A model generated the notes under the pieces. The model was given only the letters and a program-made list of their open reading frames with translations. It was not told where the DNA came from and did not search any database. A program made the position numbers and the translations under genes. A DNA stretch of 64,000 nucleotides. Source: Aphrocallistes beatrix. Lineage: Eukaryota > Porifera > Hexactinellida > Sceptrulophora > Aphrocallistidae. Location of the stretch: assembly GCA_963281255.1 (NCBI GenBank), contig OY725494.1, positions 4,043,934 to 4,107,933 on the forward strand, given 5' to 3'. Of the stretch, positions 32,621 through 47,600 are shown in pieces; the first letter of the stretch is position 1, and every line of letters starts with the position of its first letter.

Positions 32621-35600
32621 CTAAAAAATGTGAGAGGGTTGGCCTGAGAGGATCATGTCCACGTCATCAGCGTCGAACTCCTCTGCCATGATCTCTTCCG
32701 AGTAGACCAGGCTGTTGGGCAGGTCCCTGAGCAGGGGGTGAGGCTGGTGTCGGATGGTGGGCATGTTCGTGGAGGAGGGGCTGTGGTTGGAACTGAATGT
32801 AGATATGTTCGAGGGGATATTCTGGGGCGAGTTTATGCTGCCTCGACTCTCTGACATGAACTTTCCCTAGAAATGGCCATGATAAGATGCTGTGTCTATC
32901 TGTCATAATACACTCCTATGGTATACTAACCTGCATATGCATTCCAAGGTCAGTGTAGTCCAGACTAGAAACAGAATGACAGGTTAAAATGTCAGCGAAA
33001 TAGTCCCAGACACTATCATGTGATATCTCATGTTAATATTTAGAATTAGTTATGGCTAGCTTCTTAGGAGATATCAAAAAATTTAACTCTGCAAAACTGA
33101 ACTCCGTAGAGACAGTAGTGAAGACTCGGTCTGGAGAAGTGTTCGTGGAGAAGAGAGAGGACGGGGAGTTGAAGATAGAGAAGAAAAGTGTTGAAGATGC
33201 TGGATTCGTTATCGACCTAACCCCCGATCTGGTGGTGGGAGTCCTCTGGCCGGACAAACTCCTCGTGAGCTCGCAAGACGTGCCACGAGACTTGGAGCTA
33301 CTGAAGCAGCACAAGATAACACACGTCATCAACCTATGCTCGAACGTAGGCTTCCACACTGACGTAATCAGTTTCCTCTCCGTGATGATGTATGATACGC
33401 CGGAGTTCAAGATCAAGGACTACTTTACAAAGTGCTTCGCGTTCATGGACAGCGCTCTCAGCGAGGAGGGGAGTCGAGTGCTGGTGCATTGCAACGCAGG
33501 CCGCTCTAGATCGGTGACGGTGGGGCTCGCGTACCTGATGCTGAAGCGGGGAATCAAGTGGAGGGACGGACTAGAGTTTGTCAAGAAGACCAGACCGCAG
33601 GCTTCTCCGAATGAAGGATTCAGAGCACAGCTGGATGAGTATCAGAAGGAACTTAAGCTTGAATGAACTCAGATATGTCTTTAACTGCGAATTATTCATT
33701 CTTATCGAGTTAGTATAAACTAGATTGTAGATTTATATGTCGAATGAAATGTTTGCAATTCTCAACCCACTCACCCCATGCCTCCTTTCTCTGCGTTCTG
33801 TTTCTCCAGAGTGTTGAGGGTTATCTTCATGGAGGTAGTCACGTAGTCCAGAGGTCCCTTGTTAGCCTCCTCAGCTAAAATAATTGCATTAATATTTCAA
33901 GTTTTTTCAAAACAAAATAAAATGAAGATAATTGCATCTGTACATATGAGTGGATGATGTCAACTTACTCGGGGGACTATAGTACTTGCTGAATGCGACG
34001 TGTTTCTCTACGCACTGTCCATTCGTGGAGTAGACTAGAGAGAGCTCTGTGAGGTCCCTCAACCTGGAGTGATAGACCAATTCAAGCATCGCGTATCGTC
34101 CTACTTATTTACTTAGTGCCTATCCTAGTTAAGTATGGCAGTACCTGTCTGCGAATGGACGAATCTGTAAATCCTTGACAAACCACGGAGCCAGAAACCA
34201 CACTTTCTTTTCGCCTATTTAAGATAAAAAATTGAATTAATTATTCTGAGGGGTGGGAGATAGAGGAGCTGCATCTATCAGAATATGAAGTTCTAGTAAT
34301 CAGTTTTAGTAATCTTGCAACCGTGAGAATGAGTTTGGTGATGCGGAATAAGTGAATACAAGTCATTTCGTACTCTTTCCATTTTGTACTTAATTGCAAT
34401 TTCGTACCTAACACAATTTCGTATTTATAAAAACACAATTACACAATTTCGTATTTATAAAAACACAATTTCGTATTTCAACTTTGGCGACGCTATCAAG
34501 ACAAGATCTCCACGTCCCAGTTACTAAGAGCAGTTAGCCACCTGAACGGACCTATTTCAGAATAGATAGTTTTTTGTTTTAGTCTACAATGAATACTTTT
34601 TTGGACCTATTTCATATTGAATACCTTAATCTGAAAGAGTATGGGTACGAAAGTGTATTGGGTACGAAGTGACCGATACCCGAATAAGTGATTCTGACAA
34701 GTGAGAATCCATTCTGACAAACATACATGTATATCCCATAAATTATAATAAATTAATTCTAGTGATCCCTAGTTGTGTGAAAAGCAGGATTAGCACATGA
34801 ATAATTAGTGAATACAGTCCCTAGTACTACAGATATAGCTGAGACAATATTTAATTGAATGGACCAACGAACCGTTCGCATCCTGTGTAACCCACGCAAC
34901 ACTGATGCCCCCCGTCTCTGTCTCGGAGAACCTGAGCAGGAAGGTCCCCACTCGCTGGCCGATCAGCACCTCTTGAGCGCGGAGCTTGCTCATGAACCCG
35001 AATATCAAGCTAAGTAAGAAAGTAATTATGCACATTCTTTTAATGGTGCATCCTCCATAACAGCACTTGCCTCTCTTTCCAGAATCCGCTGAGGTGTTTC
35101 TTCAAGAGTTCGCATATGCCGTAGAACCAGTCGAAGAATGTGAATGGCTCTCTACGTTTTCCCGGAGCCACATGGAGATTTTCCTATTGGAATAGACACG
35201 TATTATCAGCCATGCTGATTGCGTATACGTAAATTACTAATTCTCAAAATCTAAATGCGCGTTTAGTACTATCATCTGTTAATCAGGAAATACGTCTACA
35301 TCGTATGATGTAGTATCATTGTGTTGATACAGGAAAAATTGTGTGAAAATGCGTCAATGAATTCATTGAAAGAAAATCAACACGGCGTCTAATAATAGAT
35401 TAATGCTAATCTATCATCTATAATTACGTAGTTATATCCCCCAGAAACTCAGCAAATTCCAGCATGAATTGGAGATATCTTTCCTGCTTCGTCCATCTGG
35501 AGTCAGTTCACGAGGTGCGACACGAGATATTAATTATACACCCATGTACCATTAGGATATTCAGGTTCCATAGTAGATATATGATCTAATAGCACGAGTA

Positions 35601-38600
35601 ATTGTGTGGAGTACCATAATCATTCATTAGTTAATGATATTTCGAATAATATAATTGTAGTGTAGACGTAGGTAAGGAGTAGATTCTGAGATAAATGTAA
35701 ACAACGTTTGAGTCAAATGCTGGTTATTAATTAATGTCGCCATACTCTCCTATAATAAGATACAGTATGAGAATGGGTGACTTTTATAATAGACCTGTAC
35801 GTAGGACGGAATTATATTCAATGTATGCAATACGTATATTCGTTTTGCATTTCAGTTGTTAAGCAAGCAAATTATGACTAATATGAATTGGCCTGTAAAT
35901 AATAGTCCGAACCATTCACTACGACTTGTTCTATCCTCTGCATTACACTGATTTATCTTGGTCATCGGTTCATGATGCTGTCTCACAACTGATGAGATAT
36001 ATATGCTACGTAGTAATTAAGTGCGTACAGGGTTTGGACTTTAATTAAAACCCAAATTTAAAACTTACATTGAAACATCAATACAATTAGTCCAAATCCA
36101 AATCCTAGCTTTTCGACTTTGTTACAACAATCCACTCTCTACACGTATTGCATAGATATGCGATGGCCATAGACATAAATCAAATCCAAAGGATGTGCAA
36201 GATTTACTGTGCAGCTGAGTGTGGGAATAAACTTTATTTAAAATTATACAATTTAAAATGGTGAACAGAACAGAGTATACAGTGACAAACGGAATCAATC
36301 GTTCCATGGAACCCGTTTAGGAGGATTGGTGTATCGGAGACCGAGTGGGGCCGAATGTTTCCCACTTTGATGTTTCATTAGCTGCGTTGCGACAAAAACC
36401 GCGAGTTCTTGTTTGCATAAATCACTTAAACCCTCCAGTTTAGCTACATCAGGAGACTCCAACAGTTCAATACACTTGTTCCTGTCCATCTCTCCCTCAA
36501 TCATATACCTCTCAGCTTCTTCCACACACAACCACTCCTTAACTCCCTCCAGGTCATCCTCGCTTTTAAACACGTCTCCATACCGGTGCCTAATCACCTC
36601 AAGCAACAGGAAGTTGGCCCGATTACTACCTACTTCTTCTATCACACCCCGCATCAGGATATCATCATACTTACGCACAATACTAACAGGTCCTTCATAC
36701 TGACACAGGTACTCAGTGTTGTTCAGGTCGTAGCAGTAGCGAAGCACACGTTGAACGAGCCTATGCGGGAAACACCACGGGATGAGATAGGAGACCATCT
36801 TAATGGCGTCATCAAACGTTGATTCAAGTAGCAACGAGTGGATTTTTGGGAATGCAGCAGCAGCATAGCAGGCAGTGAACGCTCCAATCGAGTTACCATG
36901 TAACATGATCCGTTCTAGCGGATAGCCCAGTACTTCCACCGCGTACGACACTACTGTGAAGATCGCCTCTTTTTCCTGACGACCTGTAGGAGATCCCGAG
37001 CTGTATCCGTATCCGCAATGGTTCCAACCGATGGCGGGGTATCCCTTGTTTAGCCAACTGAAGATGCTTCCCATCTCGTAGCAACTGTAATTCCCTTTAC
37101 AAGCTATGATTAGGATGTTGGAGAGTGGCTGGTTAGGCTTAGCATACATCGCATCGATGACCTGTCCACTGTTGCACTGCAAGCGAACTCGAGCGCCGTT
37201 GAATTTGGAGGTGATCTTGTAGCGACCTTCAGTGACCGCGTAAAAGGACCTGAAATAGGAGAAGCGGACGCTTCCTGGGTACACGAAGTAGGATAGAATC
37301 AGGGCCAGGCCCGTGTCGAAGGGTCTGAAAGGGGGGTTGGAAACGCTTGAGACAAGTTTCGACTGTTTCTGGTGGAATAGTGGCGGTAGGACTGAAATGT
37401 CGAAATCGTACAGCTTGGTTGAGTTGTAATGGCCCAGCTGAAGACACTGTCTCGTGTCCTGCTTCAGATCGATAAGAAAATCCCTGTAAACTGGATTGTT
37501 GAACCTTCCCAATCCGCGGAGTAAGTATGAAGTGAAGTAAAGCAATTTCAGAGGAACGAGAAAGAGAAATATCCAAGGAGCCAAAATGCTAACAATGGGA
37601 ACCGAAATCAGGAAAACGATCCAGATTCGCCAAATTAAACTAATACATCTATCTGACCGCCTCTCAGTAGCATTCGGTACGTATGGAGTCATCTTTCCAT
37701 TAGAATACGAGTAGTACAGATGTGGACCGCGAACGCATGGAATATACCATTTCAGCATTTCTAGTAGGTTTGAAGAACTGAATAAGTTGCTTTGTCTTGT
37801 AATGTTTCAATGACTCTGTTACTGTAGTAGTATATATCAAGCTAGCTGTAGGAGAGTGGATCAGGCGAGGCAATCAGGCTATTGAATTACTTAATGATGT
37901 GGTCTACTGATGTAGGGAAACTCATATATTGGATACTAATGCTTTATATCGCAACCAAATTATATACATAAGTTAATAACGATGTAGTGTAGATTAGTTG
38001 AGGGTGGAAAGTGCAATATAAGAGCGATATACGAATCGGAATAAAAGTACTACCGTGGAGATTGTGCAATTAGAAACAACAAATTAAAATAGAATGAAAT
38101 GCTCTTATTATTGATGTTTGTGAAGTATTCCCTCCACATTTCGCCGCAGTAAAATGAGTTAATTATGCACATAGTTAGGTTGGTGATTTATTAATTTACA
38201 AATTACTTTATTTAATCATTCAGTTTTGAACAAATACATCAAACATTTCTTCGAAGCCACGCGGTGGTTTAGACATTGTTCTCAAATTTTCTCCGTAATG
38301 ATCTTTCAAGGAAATATGATAATCCGTTTTCTACTCTTACAATTTTTTTAATTTACAACAATATCTCAATATTGATTATAAAACCACTTTCCAGACTAAC
38401 TCAAATCAGCAAACAGCTGCTTCTGAATGTGCTCAATACTCTAATGATAATCCTGGTTTTAAATCGGCTGGATATTTGACTATTTATTAACAGCGGAATT
38501 CGTATAGTAATAGCTTGACTCGGATGAACCTGCATAATCCGATACTCGATAGGACAAGTGTCAAATTAATATTGCCGGATTATGCCGCATAGTTTGCACT

Positions 38601-41600
38601 ATAAACTCTAACTGTGGGAGGAAACAACGTCGGAATGTAGAAAGTCTTTAGAAATTAAATAAATGAAAGTTTAACAAATAGTTTTTACCAGACACACTAA
38701 GGCTACTGAATGAAGATATATAAAGTCTGACTCGATTATCTCTGTCCAATATCAATTTTGGTAACTTAGCAAATAATTGAGCATACAAGTTATAAGGCTA
38801 TTAGGTAATATCTGAAGAATGTCTAGAGTCTAGGTTTCCATTACTGAGGCAAACAGAATGCAAATGTTACCTTGTTGAAGCTTTGCCAAGTGATTACACA
38901 GTTCCCGTTATCTTCTATGAGAGTGAATAAAAAGAATAAATACAAACGCATTGTCGTATGGGTTATTAATAATGATCATGACTTACCAGGGTTGACGTTG
39001 GGGATCTTCTTCCAGAGGTACTCAATGCAGGCCTCGGGGAGAGCGCCGCCCGTCGTGTTGAAGAAGTAGGCGTTCAGAGCTTTCGCAAGCGCGTGCCAGG
39101 ACACTTGGTTTGGGACGACAAAAGGCTCTCGATTCTAAAATAAATGTAATGTCTAACAATACCTGTGTACAGACTTCAGCCCTTGATACTATTAATATTC
39201 TAATAATTGTACGATATTTAATCATTATACAAAACTACTATAATCGTAATTTTGATAAAAAGTAAGAAGTTGAGAATAATGTCATATGGTTGTGCTTGCT
39301 TCTGATGCGTCGGGAGCAAGCTGTTTCTGCTCCATGATATTAGAATACTCTGGGGGATCTCCTTCCTTCAGTTTCAGGTCGAGTTGGGAGTAAGTGGGGG
39401 GGCTAGCCTCTGCCACACTTGTCTCTCTAGCTGGTGGTGCTGGGATGTGATCGTTCACTTTTTTCAAAACACAGCAAAAGAAACAGCAGAACAAACAAAT
39501 GGTGGATACTACTGGCAGGATAACGATGGATGTTACTGAAGAAAATATAGAAGTGGAGAATTTACTATCAGCGGCATCGTTTCTATTATTTCTATTTTGT
39601 GCTGCGACGAAAGTGATGGTGAAGAGGAATAGGAGAGAGAGGATGTTCATTTCGATGTAATGCAGTGTCAACTCTGTACTCAGCGTAGATTAGAGGAAAT
39701 AGAAAGTTTTGAGGTTTGTGGGAGTATTATAAATTACACGGACTCTTATCGATGGGTAACGCAAATTCAATTTCATATAATGTTATAACGAAGCAAGGGT
39801 ATCATATAATTATCAAAATTAAAAACAAAAACAAAAAAACAAAAAAAGATTTAAAATGTATTAAAATGCTCAGGGAGATTTGGGATTAGTGTCAACTTGA
39901 TTCTGCGAAAAAGAAAGGGCAAGAGAGGTGTATTGAGGAGGTTCCTCGGTGTGTGGATTTTCAAGAGTTTCCACAGAGGAATAAGGGGGCGGCTCTGCGT
40001 CAGTAACACTGCAAGAAGACATCCTTGAGTTGCAGGGAGTGTTATTGCAAGGTGCGGTGTCCTCCCGAGTATTCGCATACAAGCGATGGCATTTCACTAC
40101 GTAAACAGTGATCCCGCATATACACACTACAGTCACTACGACAAACAGCATAGGAATGATGGCAGAGAGAACTGCGGTAAGACCTTCGTCAGAAAGACTG
40201 GAACTCTGGCTACGAAAATCCCGTTCGCTTCCAGAATTGATCGAGTCACAATGACTCCTGAAAACCATTCCGTAGAGAAGCGTAATAATAAATCCATTAC
40301 AGAGTTTTATGATTGTATGCAAATGGATCATTTTAGTTAGAATCGGATGATGACGTTGATTCCTTTTATACTATTGAATCTGAAATGTCTGTGGCAGTAC
40401 CATTCACAAACAATCTCATCTTAGTTTCATATTATTTCTTTCACACATTAGGTAGTATTGTGTTGCGTCAAGTGTTAATCACCAACACATTGAATATCAG
40501 GTTAGCTCGTATGTTGAAACAATTTCTAAACAATTAGGGTAATTATACTGAAATTGGGAATGCCATTATGCTACAGTGTCTGTCTTATATTGAATAACAT
40601 TCCAAATGAGATGTTTTACTAGTTGGAACACGAGTTTACAACATTATTATATATACTGATGATATCGATATATCATTAGTTTTGGAGTGGTTTGATGTTA
40701 GAGAACCGCGATAGCCCAAGACAAGTCACAGTTCAGATTAGAATAGCTAGGGTGACATACTGTGGTCGTAGAGCAAATTCAAATAAGATCAAATAATCAA
40801 ATAATTTAATTGATCTCTTTGTTACAGTTGCAGATATGAGCTTTTAGGCGTATCACAATAGTTCTAATTTATTTGCAATTCAATACCGTCCTTAGATGTA
40901 CTCAAGTTATAGGAGAGAAATATAATTTGGAAGTTTTTATGTAAATAATGCATTAAAACTCTATTCCTGTTCATGCTTGCTTCAATAGTGAAGCATCGAT
41001 GTTCTATCTTGCATTGTACAAACTATATCGTAGAGGAAATATCTCAGTCATACAAATATTCATTGACAAATGTGGGGTTTTCAAGTGGACAAGAAATTCC
41101 TTTCACTAATCTCGAAAATGATTTCCTTTCCAATCTTCTTTTTCGGTTGGAGAAAAAAGATGGAAATAATCTGTCAAAAAAACTTCTAGATCGGCTCAAT
41201 CTTTTCCTTTTGGACAGCGGCAGCTCATCCGGAATAGAAATACAGGTGTCACCAGCTGGGTCCTCATCAGATAGGAAAATACTGTCTGAATCAGAATCAT
41301 ACACCGAGAACTGTAGCGAGCGCACACTGCTGTCGAAAGAAGATACCGATTGGTTATGTTGGCGAGGATCTGCAGTATCGGAACATTGCGGATTCACTTG
41401 GCTGGGAGTGTAGGGTGTTCTCTCTGGATTCATAAGATTCGAAATCAGAAGACACATGTCGAGTGTGGTATCAACTTCGAATGACTCAGACATATCGTTT
41501 TGCAGAATAAGAACGGTAGACATTGTAATAGTAAGTCTTAATTAGTAGGGTCGAATTACTTCGAGTGGAAGTTGAGTCTATTTATACGAACGCAGAAGTA

Positions 41601-44600
41601 TGTAACAGTAGAAGGGTAAGTCTACTTGAGCAGGGAATCAATCGTTCAGTTAAGAATTTAGCAGACCAATTAACATTACCTGGATAAATATTTAAATGTC
41701 TATTAATCAAATGATCTACTAATCAAATGATTTTGGGAGATAAATATTTGTATTACATTATAAAACATTGTTAAGTTCACGAGTAAATGAATAAAAAATT
41801 AGCTAAAAGTTAATAACTCACCACATCGGAGAATGCCTTGTCCCAGAACATAGTTCCTTCTGCACTGCTCAATTGACTTCCGTGTACCACGACTGCAACT
41901 GGAAGACTGATTGTCTAGCAAGAATTACTCGGTAAACACGGGTAGCCGTATTGAGTCGGGTCGGGCGGACAACTTACTGAGACGTGGAAGTAGACATCGC
42001 TCCCAGGCAGGATGATGTTTGATCTCAGTAAAATGGCGCATTTCTCATCCGTCACAGTCTAACAGAAAGTCAATGACGCAACTGTGCATATAATGAGTAA
42101 TTAATTTTAAAAATAGAAGTCTTACCTCAGATCCTTTCTTTTCTAACCGCTTGATATTCTTCACTGACTAAACACAAATTTATTTAAATGGTGAAAATAC
42201 TAAATGGAAACTTTACTATCGTTGGGTTTATCTAGGATTTTCAAGTCCGGAACTTTTTGTGAAGGTGGTAGGTTATATGGCACCCAGGCACTAAAATCAA
42301 ATCACCCTGCAAGCACCTTGGCTAATCGAACGATGCCAGACTGGCAACTATAAGTGTGGTCCGAGCTCCTATATAAACCCCTGATCGTAGGTATAGGACA
42401 CTCAGTTCCTGCGAGTGAATAAGCTGATCCCACAATCCACACTTGTCCCATAACCTTGCATAGATACACTCACCATATTGCTGAAGGTAGCACTGAGTAT
42501 CTGAGAATTAGGATTATACTCCATCGCCTAAAATTCAGTGATAATCATTCATTATTTTTCTCAGTAATATTGCATATAGTATAATCATGGTCAATAACAG
42601 TGTACGTATGTGTAATGATACATTGCAATTTAGATTTTCCCTAATCCTAATTAACCGATAATTAGATATTACTCACTCGTTTGTTATTCAGCATCTGTCC
42701 ACATGATATATCAGAAGTGCTAGACAACAAATCATACATAATATTCCCTGACAAATCGTATGCCCTACTCAGTATGGAGGATTGTGTGCAGGGCTCTGTA
42801 GCAGCTCTGTAACGAGTGCCAGTACACTAAACTAGCAGTCGGCTTTGAAGCTGCATGTCGGACTGAATAGGAATACTATCTGAATATTTACGTAATAACT
42901 TACTGGACTGAGTCTGGATTGGCTACGATGCCTTTAGCTTGCTTTTCACTATAAAATAGAATTTTAAATAAACCTCAAAGCTACTCCATATGAGCTAACT
43001 AGCATAGAGCGCTCCTCAAGTATGGACCCAGTCATTCTCTCAAATATTTTGAGAGCGAAAAAACGGTCTCTCTCTCCCAAAATCTAGGAATTGAACTAGT
43101 TCCGATTGAATGACGTTACAATACATTGCAAAAACCAATGTGAAAGGTTTGAGGAAGGAGTCAGCAAATTATGGCACGCGAGCATAAATTGATGGCACGC
43201 GGGTTGAAAATATATGTGGGCCGGTAACCCTAGGCAGGCGTGCCACTGGCACACAAGGTCATAAATATATTGATATTATAGGTAAACTGGCACACTTCAT
43301 TTCAAAAGGTTGCCGGCCTCTGGTTTGAGGCATGTCATCCTCAATGGAGTGTAGAGTCAACAGACCTGATGATTGTAGCGATGACCTCAGGAGGATTCAT
43401 GTGAATATTCAGTTTCCCTCCAACCATCAACCTAGAAATATAAACAAATATCACATATGAGAAACACACAAGATTGATAGAAGTAGACAAAATGGAGTTG
43501 TGTGTGATCCATAGTTCCATTTTGATTAGCTACTGCTGAGTATTGAGAAGTACCATGCATCAGAACTAACCTCACTGTACAAGAAAATCTTGTGTTTGTC
43601 TTCAAGACTTGAGGCGGTTGCTTTTCTACCACGAACGAGCTAGAATATTTGGGATACAAATAAATACACACAGCAGTGCAGTGTTTGATTGCAATGCATT
43701 TAGTCATTACTTTCTCAACATGAACACGATGAGGTTGTCTACTGTTTGGTTGTAATCCTCTGGGATTTCAGCTCCGTTCATTGGCAACTGACTCTTCAAT
43801 CTGTAATACTAAATACACATACAAATATTTCAATTAATTAAGCAGATCGACTTGCAGTGGTGGTGAATATAAGTAATCAATCCATGGTTCTATTCAGCGG
43901 ATCTAGGAGGATAGGGATGTGGAGATCAGGGATTATCTTGGAGCGCGAGACGCTCCTTTAGGCGTATGATTTTAATCCCGAAAATGTTTAGGAGCGTGAA
44001 AATTTAGATTATAATCCAATTTACCTTATATTATAATGTTATTTATCGATTTTTTAAAACTTATGGATTTGAGAGTAGGAGTGCTGTATAATACCCTGGA
44101 CTGGAGATGTCGGACTTTATTTTTGTCAAAAATTGATGGCTTCGAACCATATAACCCACCATAAATGTATAATCATTTCCCTTGCACTATTAGAAGAGAA
44201 CAGAAACTATTGTGTCGCTATCATACGTGTACTGACTTGCTTAATGAATTGTTTATTCCTCCAGAGAAGCTCAGCTAAGTTCTCGAACCATCCTTGCAGC
44301 ACGATGAGAAGCTCATCAGCTGGAGGGGAACTGTCCAGCCCCAGAGCTTGGTTCTGCATCCGCTTCCACCCCACCAGCTCATCATTGATAACCAAGTTAA
44401 TGATCGTACTCAGGTCTGTCAGCAACATGTGAAACTGCTGCGTTAAACTCTACAAAGGGAAACCGTCATTAGTAAAGTAAACCTGAATAAATATTTTTCC
44501 GACGAATCTTATGTGTGATATTATCTGCGATGGCATTTTTAAAGTTTCATCTCCTAGGTGTAAAGGAGAAAGGATTACATAGTAGCATGTCAGTGCTAAT

Positions 44601-47600
44601 AAAATTAATTTTGATATACGAAGAATTACATAGCAGATAGCTATATAAGGAGCACAGGGTGTAGTTGCTAGTTTATCTACGGACTTCATTACTGTGTAAT
44701 GTTCATGAACAGTTGAAGAGAGTGTAATGGAAAATAAATAATTATCAGACACCTCATCTAATCAACTAATTATCTGATATACTGGTGTAACATTCTTAGA
44801 AATCAGAATTTGAGAATTCCATTAGATCTAGAGCAATGATTCAGGCATGAGGCAAACGACATTGCAATAGCGCCAACAGTGAGTAGCTAAGCATGATCAA
44901 TGCACCGCGATATTTTGGGTGTTAACCTGTGACCAAGGGCGACAAGGAAATAACAATACAGCCTTAAATGGTATCAGTCCTCGAGATAGGTTTCATTTCA
45001 GTCAAGTGGAGTTTAGATAAAATTTGAGTTTTTGGGATTAAAAATACTGCGTCTATATGCAAAAAATTCAATCTGATTGAAATTTCGAACTATTTGATCT
45101 CAAAGAAACTAGAATGAATGTACCTTTGACTCTCTTAAGGAGCATATAAGGAAAGAGTTAAATTTTATGAAAGTACTCACAATTCTGTTCTGTTGAAGAG
45201 CCTCTACTTCTTTATTGAGCGCTAACTCCGTTTCTTGTAATTTCAGTCTTAAAGCTTGAACCTGGATTTTGAATAAAATAGAAATTAAAACATTCATATC
45301 AACAAACCACTTCCGGAGTATAATGGAGCACTGACCAGTTGTGGATTAACAGGGTGTTGTGAATGATGAGTGACCATTGCTATTAAAGAGAAACAAATGA
45401 GATGGATCATTAAGATTTTAAAAATTAGAGAGTTGGATTCGCTCTTCAGCAAGATACATACTATTGTCCAATTTCTAACAAGATCAATTGTTCTTACACG
45501 AATTCATTATATCTTTAAATTTATCATTAAAAAGTGCTGGAAATTTTAATTGGAATAGGATGAACTCTGATCTGGGAAATAAAGAGAGCAACTGCAACTG
45601 CCCCGAGTTTATGAAATTTTATATAAACAAAGAAAATGTCAATTTAAGTTGGGTCAATGTTTGTTCTATCGCTGAGCTCAAGCAATGCTAAGCCAAACAA
45701 TCTTGTGTATTCCCTAAATTAATATATTTGAGCTGTTGAAACAGCTGTAAATAATGAAGCAACAAATTATACAGATGTAGTGGAGTTTCTCTCTCCAAAA
45801 TAAAATGAAAAACGCTGAAATAGCCAAAACAAATTAGAATCATATCGTTGCGAAATATTTAACTAATTCTATGAAAGATCGAAATGACGAGATAAATTAC
45901 ATTTTGAATTAGTATTGGTTCGTAGACTGGGAATCTTACCTTGTAATTTGTGACTTTCATTAATGTGAATGATAAAATATTCTTGTTGGTGTTCGAGGGA
46001 TTTGAGTAACCCTTCTGCGTCCTAATTGGATATGAAGATTTAAAACCAACGAAATTACTAATAAGCCAAGCCAAACAAGGCATCAAAGCCTGTTAGCAAA
46101 GCTTCACCAAATGTTCGACCATTCTTCAAGGATGACGAATATGAGAAACACTTGTCAATGCCAGTATTGGTGAAGTGAATGAGGAATGATAGAGAAAAGC
46201 AGAAGTCAAGCTTACATGAGTCATGACGCAGATCTTCTGTATTGTCTGATTGATTGCTTCGTGTGAGTTGCCGGTTGAAATCTGGGAGCCGGGAGGGGAG
46301 TGCACGAGTTTGGAGGGGTCCGGAGAGTTGGTGCTGGGGTGAGAGGCAGCCGGACTGGGCTGTGGACTCATGTTCCCACCCTACGAGAAAACAAAATATA
46401 ATTTTTTAAATCTTAAAAATGCAAAAATTACAAGTATTTTTGGAGATCTGACAACAACGTGAATCAACATCACAACGCAGCTAATCAATAATAAAATGCG
46501 TAAATCTAATCGGATCAACTCCAATTGAAACCATCCAACCTGAAAATTACCAAGAAATACTTGTAACGTTGAAATTTTACAAATTCTTTCCTAGGTGATT
46601 GCAAAAGGCATAAAAATTGAACGAAGAGAATGAACTTAAAATAGACATGCAATGATTCTACAATGATAAGATTGGGCGGTTTTATCTGAAACATTTGAAG
46701 GAGCTACATTAAACACGTTAATTACTCTTTTCGAAGTTTTCCCTCTTCGCACAGTTTGAACGATTTTCAAACTAACGAATGTGAGACAATAAAAGTTAAT
46801 TGCAAAGATTAAGATATGAGATTAGGAATTAGTATCATTTAATTACCTCTATTATAAAAAAATGCAAAATAAAAAAGTGAAAAGTAAGCTATTAAGATTA
46901 AATTTCGCTAAGGAGTCAGCATGTAAATGGAAAAAATCAAATTAACTAACATGAGCAAAAAAAATACTAGAAAGCGTAAATATTAAACTTTCAGAAAATT
47001 TTACATATCCTTCAAACCGGTGTGACTCAAAAACGGCTGAAAATACACTGAAATTCAAATCACGATTGGAGGCCGAATTTACAAGTTTAATGCAGAAGCA
47101 GCCAAAATTCAAAACTCTTAATCTTGTAAATCCTCCAACTGAAAGTCCTTCAACTGAAATCCAATGGAATGTAAGTTCTGTTAAAAAGGAATTCATTAAG
47201 CCTCATACGCCTTTATAAAATGCACTTTTCTAATATTTTTTTAATACAGCCCTTCAGTGAAATTAAAGTTTTGTAAAGATAGTTCATAACTCCGTAACTT
47301 CACAGTTAATTCTGAATGGAGGTGCGCTATAGTAAGATGATGTCACAGGATGGAATGACGATCGCACGTACTTATTACTTAAAATGAAATAACACTTAAA
47401 TTTCAATGATTAAAGCAAGTGCTTACTATTCACTTCCTAAATTCTAACACTAACGTGTTCATTGCTGTGTTTAATTATTCGTGCAGTGTTTACAAAAAGT
47501 AAATTCCATCTAAAAATTCCTCTTTAAAAGTGTCCTAACCCATTCTCCTTACTCTGTATCTGCGGTATTCAAAATTACATCGCTTAAATTCATTTTGAAA

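Larger units (their letters stand above)
39135..41821. other. 2.7-kb STAT intron hosting three intronless genes
   Basis: Holds ORFs at 39282-39650, 39870-40331 and 41044-41523, all on the STAT strand. The interval 40372-41043 is AT-rich without a recognised feature. Confidence 0.7.
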
